Of a DNA stretch of 64,000 nucleotides, positions 31,168-40,382 are shown piece by piece. The DNA is from a virus: positions 1-64,000 of the IMG/VR virus record IMGVR_UViG_3300025073_000027; one strand, written 5' to 3'. A program made the translations under genes and the position numbers. Each line of letters starts with the position of its first letter. Within the stretch, counting starts at the first letter, position 1. The notes beneath the pieces were generated by a model. That model searched no databases and had not been told where the DNA came from. It saw nothing but the letters and a program-made list of their open reading frames with translations.

Positions 31168-31196
31168 TTGACATAATCTTATAGTTGTGGTAAAAT
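31168..31196 (+). promoter_or_regulatory. Rightward promoter of the polymerase region
   Basis: TTGACA (31168-31173), 17-bp spacer, TAAAAT (31191-31196). It is the first promoter of the rightward half. Confidence 0.78.
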
Positions 31197-31258
31197 TCAC
31201 ACACTTATAAATATCTTTCTTATAAATTCTATACTCAGGAGGTATCCCCTAACCCATA

Positions 31259-31507
31259 TTGATACATACTAATAAACAAGAACACATTATTTCAGTGATT
31301 TGTGATAAATGCTCCACTTTTGAAGATTATTGTTTAGATGAAGATTTACCTTGTATAATAGATAATCTTTTACTACGAGGATGGGAAATAACAAATAATT
31401 TTAAAACCTATATTTGTCCAGATTGTGCCAACTACGATATTGGTTTATTTCCTAGTGAAGATAAATTAAAACACATAAAAGATTTTTATTATAAAAATTA
31501 TTATTAA
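31259..31507 (+). CDS. Small zinc-ribbon protein, 82 aa
   Basis: CDKC (15-18) and CPDC pairs form a zinc ribbon. The start is uncertain: a TTG at 31259 is in frame, but the strong AGGAGGT at about 31,237 is 16 nt away. First rightward gene after the divergent promoters, so an early regulator is possible. Confidence 0.62.
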   Translation: MIHTNKQEHIISVICDKCSTFEDYCLDEDLPCIIDNLLLRGWEITNNFKTYICPDCANYDIGLFPSEDKLKHIKDFYYKNYY

Positions 31508-31530
31508 TTGCATAATTATTAATTGCATAA
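31501..31530 (+). repeat. 15-bp tandem direct repeat
   Basis: TTATTAATTGCATAA occurs twice back to back (31501-31515 and 31516-31530), across the stop codon of the preceding gene. Confidence 0.7.
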
Positions 31531-31562
31531 TTATATTTATATAATTGTATTTGTATAATAAT

Positions 31563-31606
31563 AGTGATATTTATCACTTGACAAAATTTACAATTTATGA
31601 TAAAAT
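31563..31606 (+). promoter_or_regulatory. Promoter with overlapping operator-like palindrome
   Basis: TTGACA (31578-31583), 17-bp spacer, TAAAAT (31601-31606). AGTGATA-TT-TATCACT (31563-31578) is a 7-bp-arm palindrome that touches the -35 box, the usual place for an operator. Drives the 31702 gene and probably the polymerase. Confidence 0.72.
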
Positions 31607-31701
31607 GCATTATGAAACCGACAAGTTTCGGCACATTTTTATATATATTATAAATTATTTTAATAATCGTACTACAAATTTTATAAATTATAAGGAGATA
31701 T

Positions 31702-31890
31702 ATGATAAATCAGGAATGCCAGGAATGTATTTTTTTTAACAATACCTGCTTTCCATTCGAACAAATATCAGAAAAATATAATTGTAATTATTTATCGAAC
31801 TTTGATATTAATGGTGAAGATGGAGAGTTAGGAGAGGAATGGAGTAATATTTCTTATCGTAGGTATGTACAAACATCTTTAGATATATGA
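31702..31890 (+). CDS. Small Cys-rich protein, 62 aa
   Basis: AAGGAG site 3-4 nt before the ATG. CQECIFFNNTC and NCNY supply four cysteines in the first 30 residues (possible metal site); the rest is acidic. Unknown function. Confidence 0.7.
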   Translation: MINQECQECIFFNNTCFPFEQISEKYNCNYLSNFDINGEDGELGEEWSNISYRRYVQTSLDI

Positions 31891-31939
31891 ATAATAATAA
31901 TAAATAATAAAATAATAAATAAAGGAGTCATATTCATAA

Positions 31940-32437
31940 ATGCCACTATTGTATGAAATAGAATTTTGGAATATTGAACAAGAAGAAATCGGTCAATTTC
32001 ATATGTTAGGTGATTATTTTTATCAAATTGCAGATGAAGTTACTTATTATTTGGATGAATTGGCTGGTGAAAATAATTGGGAAATATTAAAAATTGTAGG
32101 TATGCCTCAAATTGCTATCATAAATTTAGAAGATTATGTGATTGGTAGTTTAGAAGAAGAAAACAATCATTTCAAATGGTTTCCTGAAAACATAGAATGC
32201 CCAAGTTGCGCTTTGGAACATACGGTTTTAGATAATATATTAGAATTTGATTGTTTATGTGGAGCAAAATATAAACTTGCTGATAATGGGTGGGAAAAGA
32301 TTATTTGTGGAAATCCTGAATGTCGGAATGATATATTGAGAGAAGATATTATAAGAGATAAGATTAGTGGGAAATTGGTCTATGGAAAGAAGAATAAGGA
32401 TATAAGAGATAAAGATATAAATCAAGTAAGAGAATAA
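31940..32437 (+). CDS. Zinc-ribbon protein, 165 aa
   Basis: AAAGGAG about 11 nt upstream. The N-terminal 75 residues are alpha/beta; CPSCALEH...FDCLCGAKY and CGNPEC form zinc-binding pairs, followed by a charged tail. It directly precedes the RNA polymerase (12-bp gap), so it may be an accessory factor. Not recognised as a named family. Confidence 0.7.
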   Translation: MPLLYEIEFWNIEQEEIGQFHMLGDYFYQIADEVTYYLDELAGENNWEILKIVGMPQIAIINLEDYVIGSLEEENNHFKWFPENIECPSCALEHTVLDNILEFDCLCGAKYKLADNGWEKIICGNPECRNDILREDIIRDKISGKLVYGKKNKDIRDKDINQVRE

Positions 32438-32449
32438 AGGAATAATTAT

Positions 32450-35230
32450 TTGAAAAAATTACAACAATATTATATTTTTAAAATATCGACATCACGACTT
32501 AAAAAATCTAATTATTGCTTAAATTTATCAATAAATGAAGCTCGTAAAACTGGCGAAATAGTATCTATTGGCGACTCTCAAATGCTTCGCTCTTTACGAA
32601 AATTGAAAAATCAATCAGTAGATGAAGATACAATTACCCAATTATTTATAGAAAAGAAAAAAATAAAATCTAAGAAATACTCAAAAGAGAATACGGAAAG
32701 ATTAATTGAAATTGAAAATCAAATAGACCAATATCTATTTGTACCAGAAATAATTTCGATTTTTGTTAATGATATTAGACATTATGAATATTTGGGTCAA
32801 AATAATTTTAAATTAAATAATGTTACGTACAAGCGTTTATTATGTGGCGCAGGACAAGCTAGAAGAAACACATCCATTTGGATTGCTGAATCATATGAAA
32901 AATCTTTAAAAACCATTCTCAATAATGATCGAAAAGATATTGAAATTACTCCTGCTAAATTTAACGCATATTTTAGCCTCGCCTCCTCTGCTACACTACC
33001 AGTTTCTACACCTTATTTTTGTGTTGTTCCAGATCATAATATAAAAAGAATAGAACGAGTAGATTATATTCAAGAAATTGAAAATGGTGATGATATCATT
33101 GAAGAACGGGATGAAGAAATAACATTTAATTTATGGGATGGTCAAGGACTAATTTCACCTCGTTTTGCTAAACAATGGGCCGATGAACTAGAATTAGATT
33201 ATATTCCTTCAGCATTTATTATTCGTTCTAATTTTATTAAGGGGATGCTTTGCACAATTGATTTTCATGATTATAGTGAAAATATTGCTGAAAATCATTA
33301 TGTGATAGATATATGGGGCAACAAATATAATATACGTGATGCAGACGTTATCTTAACGGAAAGCCAATTTAAAATTTGGAATGCGTATGAATCTATTGAT
33401 GATTTTGTTGGTAAGTGTAAAAAGAATGATTTAGGTTGGGGTATTAGTCGTGTTACTCCTAAGTATGAAAACACTCATACGTTTTTAAATTATCAGTTTG
33501 TTCAAGTTTTAGATTTAGATAATCAAGATATTATTGACTTGTGCCAACCAACAATAGAATATTTTGAAAACATTACTAAAAATAAAATTGAATACACTTT
33601 ATTATATTTGTTGGGTGAGAAAGCAAATCAAAAACATAATCCAAATATTTTTAATCATCTTTTCGATAATATAACAAAAGCACTCATTCTTAATAATAAA
33701 TTATTAGAAGATCCTTATATAAAAAACTATCTTCTACATAGTCTAAATAAAAAGATTAAACAATCTTATATTGGTAATTTGATCGTAGAGGGTCAATACA
33801 CCATAATAATTGCTGATCCTATTGCCTTTTTAGAATATATTTTTAATTTACCAATAAAAGGTTTGCTGAATAAAGATGAACATTATAGTCATTATTGGTT
33901 AAATAAAAAAGAGACAAAAATAGCAGCAATGCGCGCTCCTCTTACCTGGAAAAGTGAAGTCAATATTTTGAATTTAAAAAGAAATCTTGAAATTGATAAA
34001 TGGTACAAATATCTCAATAATTGTATCGTTTATAATGTATTTGGAAATGATAATTTGCTTCAAGGAGGAAGTGATCAGGATGGCGACATAATTTGTTTAA
34101 CTAATAATAAACAAGTTATTAAAGGTGCTAGTGGTGGTTTACCCATTCATTATGCTACAAAAAAAACTCCGAAACAAAAAATCGTAGAAGAAGAATTATA
34201 TAAATCAGATATAAATGGTTTCAATAATAATGTTGGTTTTGTTACTAATACAGCGACTAGTGCTTTTGCTATCTTGCCAAGGTTGAAAGAAAATAGTCCT
34301 GAATACATTGAAACAATTAATCGCTTAAAGAGATTTAGAAAAGAGCAGGGAGCAACCATTGATGCTACAAAGGGATTAGATATAAAACCTTTTCCTGTTC
34401 ATTGGACTAAATGGAAACGAATTCCTAAAAATGTAAGCGATGAAGAAAGAAAACAGAGAAAATTTGAAAACAGTATAGTCATTAATAAGCGTCCTTATTT
34501 TATGCGGTGGGTTTATTCTGCATATAATCGAAAATATTTAGAATTTAGAAAAAAATATTCTAAAGATTCACATATGCGATTTGACAAAGAATTAGATTTA
34601 CTATTGAATCAGAAATCAAATTGTGATAAATTAAGTGAAGAAGAAATTAGTTTTCTAAATGATTATGCTCAATATAATCCATTAATAGAAACAGATTGTT
34701 TAATGAATAAAATTTCCTGGCATATAGAAAGTAAAATAAAACAATTAAAAATAAGTTTATATAATAAACCCACAGAAGAAATTATTTTAATTTTAAAGAA
34801 TAAAAACATTATCACAGATAAAAAGAAGTATAAAAAACTTTATGATCTTTATAAAATTTATAAAAGTGGGAAAAGGAATTTTTCTAATATTGATAGTGGC
34901 AGCGAATCATTTAAATTTCGAACTATTGAACAATATAATAAATATATTCGTTTAAAAGCCAGTGAGATTTCTTCTAATGGATCTGAATTGGCTAATATGG
35001 CGGTAGATATTTGTTACGTTATTCATCCTACCGATAATAAAAATTTTGTGTGGCAAATATTTGGAGATGAAATTATTGAAAATATTATATTAAATAAGCA
35101 AGAATTTTGTTCTGTTCCATTTCGAGATAAAGGAGGAACTATTGATTATTTAGGAGATAAATATTCTATGTTTAATATAGAAATAAACAATGATGAAAAC
35201 TATGAGTATTTAATATATGAAGATTTTTAA
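32450..35230 (+). CDS. Single-chain double-psi beta-barrel RNA polymerase (YonO/QDE-1-like)
   Basis: 926 residues from a TTG with AAGGA 8 nt upstream. The key signature is GGSDQDGDIICL, with D542, D544 and D546 forming the DxDGD metal-binding triad of RNA polymerases. RAPLTW stands about 57 residues before it, like the RxPxLH motif of multisubunit enzymes. LLCGAGQARRN (130-140) and DVILTESQFK (K308) match conserved blocks of the single-polypeptide families, and NNVGFVTNTATS follows the active site. Members include SPbeta YonO (a DNA-dependent RNA polymerase), fungal QDE-1 and crAss-like phage polymerases. It probably transcribes phage middle or late genes. It overlaps the next gene by 14 bp. 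DNA or RNA template use cannot be told from sequence. Confidence 0.87.
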   Translation: MKKLQQYYIFKISTSRLKKSNYCLNLSINEARKTGEIVSIGDSQMLRSLRKLKNQSVDEDTITQLFIEKKKIKSKKYSKENTERLIEIENQIDQYLFVPEIISIFVNDIRHYEYLGQNNFKLNNVTYKRLLCGAGQARRNTSIWIAESYEKSLKTILNNDRKDIEITPAKFNAYFSLASSATLPVSTPYFCVVPDHNIKRIERVDYIQEIENGDDIIEERDEEITFNLWDGQGLISPRFAKQWADELELDYIPSAFIIRSNFIKGMLCTIDFHDYSENIAENHYVIDIWGNKYNIRDADVILTESQFKIWNAYESIDDFVGKCKKNDLGWGISRVTPKYENTHTFLNYQFVQVLDLDNQDIIDLCQPTIEYFENITKNKIEYTLLYLLGEKANQKHNPNIFNHLFDNITKALILNNKLLEDPYIKNYLLHSLNKKIKQSYIGNLIVEGQYTIIIADPIAFLEYIFNLPIKGLLNKDEHYSHYWLNKKETKIAAMRAPLTWKSEVNILNLKRNLEIDKWYKYLNNCIVYNVFGNDNLLQGGSDQDGDIICLTNNKQVIKGASGGLPIHYATKKTPKQKIVEEELYKSDINGFNNNVGFVTNTATSAFAILPRLKENSPEYIETINRLKRFRKEQGATIDATKGLDIKPFPVHWTKWKRIPKNVSDEERKQRKFENSIVINKRPYFMRWVYSAYNRKYLEFRKKYSKDSHMRFDKELDLLLNQKSNCDKLSEEEISFLNDYAQYNPLIETDCLMNKISWHIESKIKQLKISLYNKPTEEIILILKNKNIITDKKKYKKLYDLYKIYKSGKRNFSNIDSGSESFKFRTIEQYNKYIRLKASEISSNGSELANMAVDICYVIHPTDNKNFVWQIFGDEIIENIILNKQEFCSVPFRDKGGTIDYLGDKYSMFNIEINNDENYEYLIYEDF

Positions 35231-35972
35231 TGAATTAGAATATGCAAATAAATTAATAAAAAGTGGTTTTACAAAAACAATTTCGATGGGGGAATTGATA
35301 ATTTTAGCCAAATATTTTCGTTATATAGGAATAGATTCAAACAATTTAGAAAATGAATTAATAAGTTTTTGTAAAAAACATGTTCCTGAATTTATTTATA
35401 TTTTACACTATAATAAAATAGATATAGCAATAAGAAATTCTGAGAAATATTTACTTCGCATACCTGTAAATATACCTATTACTGAAAATGAATTAAAAAC
35501 AATAAAAGAATTAAAGAATTATCGATATGAGAAAATTTTATTTACAATGTTGGTGCTTGGAAAGTATTTTAAACTAACGAACACTACTTCTAAAAGCAAA
35601 TCAACTCGTTATTATATTTCTGCTTATGATAATGTTATTTTTCGATTAGCCCATACTTCTCAAAAAAAAGGTGAAAATATAATGCATTATTTATATAAAC
35701 AAGGGCTAATTGATAATATAAAAAGAACTAATTCTTATTATTTGCTTTTTACTTCAAATGAAGATGAATCGGAAATTGTTTTATATATAACAGATATAAA
35801 TAATATCATTAAATTTTATCCACCTCATTGTGATGTTTGTGGAAAAGATTTAGTTAAAAAGGGTAACAGACAATATAAATGTGATGATTGCAAAAATGAA
35901 TTAGAAAAAATAAGATGGATTCAAAGTAAAAGAAAACAAAGACATAAAATGTCCCGCATTAGAACTATGTAG
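35217..35972 (+). CDS. Winged-helix/zinc-ribbon protein paired with the RNA polymerase
   Basis: 251 residues. The first third is helical; the middle (ENELKTIKELKNYRYEKILFTMLVLGKYF, then LYKQGLIDNI) reads as a helix-turn-helix; the C-terminus has CDVCGKDLVKKGNRQYKCDDC, a zinc ribbon, and a strongly basic tail (KRKQRHK). The 14-bp overlap with the polymerase gene implies co-translation. I believe similar proteins sit next to such polymerases in other phages, so a promoter-recognition or accessory role is a fair inference. Confidence 0.72.
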   Translation: MKIFNELEYANKLIKSGFTKTISMGELIILAKYFRYIGIDSNNLENELISFCKKHVPEFIYILHYNKIDIAIRNSEKYLLRIPVNIPITENELKTIKELKNYRYEKILFTMLVLGKYFKLTNTTSKSKSTRYYISAYDNVIFRLAHTSQKKGENIMHYLYKQGLIDNIKRTNSYYLLFTSNEDESEIVLYITDINNIIKFYPPHCDVCGKDLVKKGNRQYKCDDCKNELEKIRWIQSKRKQRHKMSRIRTM

Positions 35973-36043
35973 TAAATTAATGAGTATATAAGAGTTTATA
36001 CAAAATAACATGAAATTTAGAAATTCAATAAAGGAAAAATAAT

Positions 36044-36409
36044 ATGTCACCTACTAAAAGAAATTCTATAAACAAAGAAGAATTTATACGACTTATTGCT
36101 CGTGAAGCAGGATTTACTCTTGCTGATACTCGTATATTTTGGGATACTGTTGAGCAAATATTTGCAAGAGCAATTGTTTCTCATAAAACAGTAACTATTA
36201 CAGGTTTTGGTAAATTATATATTGTAGATATTCCTGGCACTAAAGAAAGCGGCAATAAGTTTTGGGATAACATTCATAAAAAATATTATGAACGGAAAGC
36301 ATCAAAGCGTGTTGTATTTCAAGTATCAAGCACATTACGAAATTTATTGAAAGATAGTTTAGAAGTAGAATTAGATGAAGAATTGATTAGTGAAAATGAG
36401 GTTGATTAA
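36044..36409 (+). CDS. HU/IHF-family DNA-binding protein
   Basis: 121 residues, AAAGGAA site. NKEEFIRLIAREAGFTLADTRIF, ARAIVSHKTVTITGFGKLYIV and a C-terminal SKRVVFQVSSTLRNLLKDS follow the HU fold (helical dimerisation part, then GFGxF, then arms and last helix). The arm region is longer or altered and the C-terminus carries an acidic tail. Likely bends or compacts phage DNA. Confidence 0.85.
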   Translation: MSPTKRNSINKEEFIRLIAREAGFTLADTRIFWDTVEQIFARAIVSHKTVTITGFGKLYIVDIPGTKESGNKFWDNIHKKYYERKASKRVVFQVSSTLRNLLKDSLEVELDEELISENEVD

Positions 36410-36432
36410 TAATTTAAAAAGGAATTAACAAT

Positions 36433-36684
36433 ATGATAAATATGTGTCCTTACTGTAATTTAGACACTGCTGGAAATCATGAATGGAATTGTCCATTAAA
36501 TTCAAATTATAATAAGCAAAATGAATATTCGAAAAATAATATAATGGGTTGGGAATGTCCTAAGTGTGGTTCAGTTTATGCTTGGTATGTTTCAAAATGT
36601 CCTAATCATGGGCCTAAAATTATAACTTCAAATTCCAGCAATTCAGAATATGAAATAAAGTATAACTGTGAAGGGGCCAGTTAA
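36433..36684 (+). CDS. Conserved phage zinc-ribbon protein, 83 aa
   Basis: AAGGAA site. CPYCNL...HEWNCP and GWECPKCGSVYAWYVSKCPNHGP form two metal sites; the second block is a pattern common in phage hypothetical proteins. Role unknown. Confidence 0.78.
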   Translation: MINMCPYCNLDTAGNHEWNCPLNSNYNKQNEYSKNNIMGWECPKCGSVYAWYVSKCPNHGPKIITSNSSNSEYEIKYNCEGAS

Positions 36685-36738
36685 TTAAATAATTAAATGA
36701 TGAATTATTTTTAATAATTTTAAAGGGAGGTGATGAAA

Positions 36739-36918
36739 TTGAAATATAGAATTTATTGTATGAATGAAGCTATATTTAACAATTTCAATGACAATAAAAA
36801 TATAAATATATCGCCTTCTTTATATGATATTAAAATTATTGTTCAGTATGTTAAATATAATAGTTGGTTTAATTGCTTTCAAAATAAAAATTTTGACCGT
36901 AGTTTAAGGAGTAGTTAA
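36739..36918 (+). CDS. Hypothetical protein, 59 aa
   Basis: The TTG at 36739 is 8 nt after GGAGG and is preferred over GTG/ATG at 36730-36735, which touch the site. Asn/Tyr-rich product. Small gene ahead of the GC-rich block. Confidence 0.55.
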   Translation: MKYRIYCMNEAIFNNFNDNKNINISPSLYDIKIIVQYVKYNSWFNCFQNKNFDRSLRSS

Positions 36919-36920
36919 TT

Positions 36921-37304
36921 ATGATTACCGCCAATAAAAAATTTTCTTTTAACAATGGCGTAATGCGTTGGATAATTTACTACGGTGACGGCAGCACGTT
37001 CAGCGACGCGGATGGCGCGCCAGAGGACGCACCCGCCAGTAATGTGCAGGTGATTGCTATTGAAGATGAGGACTGCGGCAAGGTCTTACTGAACACTAAG
37101 GACTATTATTGGTGGACGGGAACGATCTGGCTGGCAGGTGACATCTTCGGGCTGTTTGACTATCTGTTACAGCCTGGATGGAAGCGGGTACTGTTCGGAA
37201 GGAGCATTGACAACCGTGAGTATCAGAAATTGTTAGTGCGTGCGAGCGAGGATGACTATTTGCCACGCAAATCCGCACGCAGGAGTTGGGAGCGTCAAGC
37301 ATGA
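36921..37304 (+). CDS. Phage protein of the 'YYGDGST' type, structural-region accessory
   Basis: 127 residues, GGAG site. WIIYYGDGSTFSDADG, NVQVIAIEDEDCG, KDYYWWTGTIWLAGDIFGLFDYLL and FGRSI are blocks that I know from hypothetical proteins beside phage tail or fibre genes. Only the first 14 codons are AT-rich; the rest is GC-rich, marking the left edge of imported DNA at about 36,955. Confidence 0.72.
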   Translation: MITANKKFSFNNGVMRWIIYYGDGSTFSDADGAPEDAPASNVQVIAIEDEDCGKVLLNTKDYYWWTGTIWLAGDIFGLFDYLLQPGWKRVLFGRSIDNREYQKLLVRASEDDYLPRKSARRSWERQA

Positions 37305-39616
37305 CCGCTGTATTACCAGTCTGGACGCAGCAGAATTTTAGAGGCCGTAATGATAATGGCTCAGAAAGCGCGGCTACCTGGATTGCCAACGTCAATACCA
37401 ATTTTAGTCAGGCAGTTGATATAGCCTTCCGTGTTCGCTTGAGCATCACCGAAACCGCCGGAGCGACCAAGATCAACACGCCTGTTTTCGTGCTGCAATA
37501 CAACTTGGGCGGTGCGGGTTGGAACACAGTCACGACTACCAGCAGTGTGGTCAGAGCATCAGCCAGCGGGTATGTCACCCACGACACCGTTACCACGCAG
37601 CAGGTAGGGACAGGCACGTTTGAGGCCGGGCGTGTTGTAACCAACAGCGATACGCATACCGCATTGGGAGCAATGGCAAGCGAAGTCACCGACATGGAAT
37701 GGTGCGTCACAATCCAGTCAGGGGACGTAGCGAATGATAACACCATCCAACTAAGGGCGGTCTTATCTGGCGACACTATATTGAATGGTGGGTACACCAA
37801 CACACCCACAGTCACGGTGATTGAGGCAGTACCTAATGAATTAGAAGCTGTAGGAATAACTATTGGAAACCCAATAATAGGTAGCACTACAATAGGTCAA
37901 ATACATAATTTTTCTGCTGCTGGAATAGCTACTTCTTCTCCAATAGTAGATAATACTACACTAAAACAAACACACGCATTAATATCTGTGAATATAAATA
38001 CGGATAGTCCCATTTTGGGAACACCAACTTTAGGAGAAGCGAGTACTGAAAATATATTAGATGCAGATAGTGTTTCTACTGGTAGCCCTATATTAGATAT
38101 TCCTATAATAGCGCAATCTCATACATTGGGATCGTCTGGAATAACTGTTGGTCCTCCTGTATTAAGTGAAACATCACTTGCGGGAACGCATAATTTAACT
38201 TTAAATAATTTAATTATTGGTAATCCATCTCTTGAAAACCCTGATGTTAGTCAAAAACAATATTTTATTAGTGATAATTTAGAAAGTGGAAGTCCATCTT
38301 TAGGTAATTCTGATTTAATACAAGATCAAATTTTTACAGCAAGCAATCTTGCAACAGAAGCACCAATTTTAAATCACCCAAGTTTATCGGGTGATACAAT
38401 TTTAGAAGCAGATGGAATTGCAACGGGAAATGTAGAACTAGAAAATCCTGTATTTGTGCAAGAACATAGTTTATCTGCTATAAATTTAATTACAAATGAA
38501 ATATCTTTTGAGACACCTCAAATTGGGCAAAATCATGTAATTATAGCAAATAACTTAGCAACAGATAATCCAATTTTTGAAACATCTTCGATTGTGCAAA
38601 ATCATATCTTAGTTGCTAATTCTCTTGAACTTAGTAATCCGGCTTTAGATTATCCTTCAATAAGTGGCGAAGCATATTTAATTGCAAATGATTTAGAAAC
38701 CAGTGTATTAATTCTTGATAATCCTTTAATTGGTCAAATTTATGATTTAGTTGCAAATTCATTAGAAACGGGTAGTTCTGTCTTAGGACACCCATCTATG
38801 ATTGGTGAAAATATATTCGTTGCTGTAAATTTAATAACGGATAATCCAGAATTAGAAAACTCAACTTTAACTCAAAATCATAATATTATTGCTAGTAATG
38901 TTGTAACAAATAATGTTGATCTTGAAAATTCTTTAATTGGGCAAATTCATAATTTAACTGTATCTGAATTAGCAACAGGTAATCCCTTTTTGGGTACGCC
39001 TTCAATGCTTGGTGAATCTATACTTAGTGCTTTTTCATTAATTGCAGGTAGTCCCATTTTAGGAAATCCTGATTTTGGTCAAATTCATGAATTAATTTCT
39101 ATAAATCTAGTTAATGAATCTATTGAATTAGATGAACCTATTTTTAAACAAGAACAAATATTAATTGCTTTTGATTTAGATATAAATAGTCCGATATTAG
39201 AAACATCAACAATAAGTCAAAATAATATTTTAATTTCAAATAATATGATTGTTGATTATCCTGTTTTAGATAATCCGATTATATTGGTAGAGACAGGTTC
39301 AAATTTATTAGCAAATAATTTAGTGGTTGATAATCCCGTTTTGGGAATTCCTGCAATAATTCAGGATCATATATTTATTGCTGATAATCTTATTAATGAA
39401 AATTTGCAATTAGGAAATCCTGTTTTTAGCCTTGTTTTACAGGGAGAAATATCTGAAACATCTGATGATCAAACTTATATAGTTTTAGGTGATGTTAGAA
39501 TTGAAATTATTGGAATAAATAATAGAGAATATATAATTTTAGACGATATTATTTTAACTGATAATAGAGAATGTTACATTTTGGGTGAAAATAGGGTTTA
39601 TAAAATATTTAAATAA
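37301..39616 (+). CDS. Chimeric fibre-like protein: GC-rich N-domain plus ~23-residue repeats
   Basis: 771 residues from the ATG that overlaps the previous stop (ATGA), with GGGAG 8 nt upstream. Residues 1 to about 178 form a beta-rich domain coded by GC-rich DNA (LPVWTQQNFRGRNDNGSESA). After about 37,833 the DNA turns AT-rich and encodes roughly 23 tandem repeats of pattern LxTxxPxLxxPxIxQxHxLxA, the HxLxA-type repeats of phage tail-fibre or adhesin proteins. The C-terminus is different (DQTYIVLGDVRIEII). Probably a virion surface fibre or decoration protein; the composition break coincides with the domain boundary. Confidence 0.78.
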   Translation: MTAVLPVWTQQNFRGRNDNGSESAATWIANVNTNFSQAVDIAFRVRLSITETAGATKINTPVFVLQYNLGGAGWNTVTTTSSVVRASASGYVTHDTVTTQQVGTGTFEAGRVVTNSDTHTALGAMASEVTDMEWCVTIQSGDVANDNTIQLRAVLSGDTILNGGYTNTPTVTVIEAVPNELEAVGITIGNPIIGSTTIGQIHNFSAAGIATSSPIVDNTTLKQTHALISVNINTDSPILGTPTLGEASTENILDADSVSTGSPILDIPIIAQSHTLGSSGITVGPPVLSETSLAGTHNLTLNNLIIGNPSLENPDVSQKQYFISDNLESGSPSLGNSDLIQDQIFTASNLATEAPILNHPSLSGDTILEADGIATGNVELENPVFVQEHSLSAINLITNEISFETPQIGQNHVIIANNLATDNPIFETSSIVQNHILVANSLELSNPALDYPSISGEAYLIANDLETSVLILDNPLIGQIYDLVANSLETGSSVLGHPSMIGENIFVAVNLITDNPELENSTLTQNHNIIASNVVTNNVDLENSLIGQIHNLTVSELATGNPFLGTPSMLGESILSAFSLIAGSPILGNPDFGQIHELISINLVNESIELDEPIFKQEQILIAFDLDINSPILETSTISQNNILISNNMIVDYPVLDNPIILVETGSNLLANNLVVDNPVLGIPAIIQDHIFIADNLINENLQLGNPVFSLVLQGEISETSDDQTYIVLGDVRIEIIGINNREYIILDDIILTDNRECYILGENRVYKIFK

Positions 39617-39650
39617 ATAATTATTACATTATAGAATAATAGGAGGCAAA

Positions 39651-40013
39651 ATGTCTTTTCTTTCGGAAAATATTTATAAATATGGTTTAAATTATCTTGA
39701 CGATTATGGTATTCGTTTGGATATTTGTTCTGCTGAACCTGCTACATATGAAGAAGCAACAACTACTTATACGGCTGGAAGTAAAGTTATTGTTTCAGGT
39801 TCGGCTACTCCTGGTGATCCCGATGGTTGGATGGTTATTATTCCTGCTATTACTGACGGAATAGTAAGTGCTAGTGAAACAGTGACTCATTGGGCGATTA
39901 GTGGTTCAGCAGAATTATTGGCAGCGAGTACATTATCTGGTTCTCAAGTTGTAACTTTGGATAATACATTTACTTTAACTTCTTTCAATATTAGAATTCC
40001 TGATCCAGCATAA
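39651..40013 (+). CDS. Phage virion-associated protein, 120 aa
   Basis: Strong AGGAGG site. LDICSAEPATYEEATTTYTAGSKV followed by Ser/Thr-rich beta strands resembles small phage structural proteins located next to fibre genes. Function not established. Confidence 0.68.
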   Translation: MSFLSENIYKYGLNYLDDYGIRLDICSAEPATYEEATTTYTAGSKVIVSGSATPGDPDGWMVIIPAITDGIVSASETVTHWAISGSAELLAASTLSGSQVVTLDNTFTLTSFNIRIPDPA

Positions 40014-40028
40014 TAGAGATTAATTATT

Positions 40029-40367
40029 ATGGCTAATACGTTCTTAAAAGATCCGCAGGCCATTCTAGATTATAAATTTAATTGGGCAGCACTTAGAAAT
40101 GGATCAACTGATCCTGGTGTTACAGATTGGTTATCTGCCAATGAAATTATTAATAGCTATGTTATAACGGCAACAGCATTGAATTCTGGTTGTGTAATTT
40201 CTGTGGTTGATTCATATTTATCGGATAGCGATAGTAGTGTAACTGTTTGGTTGGGTGGGGGAGATGCATATAAAGATTATTTAGTTTCTTGTAGAATTAC
40301 AACTAGTTCTAGTCCTGTTGCTAGGGTTGATGAAAGATCAATAAAAATAGAGGTTAAGAATCTTTAA
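40029..40367 (+). CDS. Beta-rich virion protein, 112 aa
   Basis: FLKDPQAILDYKFNWAALRNGSTD...DWLSANEIINSYVITA is the conserved start of small phage proteins with an Ig-like or tail-fibre-attachment fold. The ribosome binding site is only AGAG. Adjacent to fibre genes. Confidence 0.72.
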   Translation: MANTFLKDPQAILDYKFNWAALRNGSTDPGVTDWLSANEIINSYVITATALNSGCVISVVDSYLSDSDSSVTVWLGGGDAYKDYLVSCRITTSSSPVARVDERSIKIEVKNL

Positions 40368-40382
40368 AGGAGATAATAATTT

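Noticed and set aside
31545-31739. Rightward 64-residue frame
   Set aside because: It contains the promoter at 31578-31606 and lacks a ribosome binding site; the gene at 31702 has a clear one.
32450-35230. DNA polymerase or reverse transcriptase for the 926-residue protein
   Set aside because: No palm-domain motifs (DxxSLYPS, YGDTDS, YxDD); the DQDGD context with GGS before it fits barrel-type RNA polymerases.
37096-37887. Leftward frames in the GC-rich block (37096-37401, 37408-37887)
   Set aside because: They are antisense shadows of the two rightward fibre-region genes; GC-rich DNA has few stop codons on both strands.
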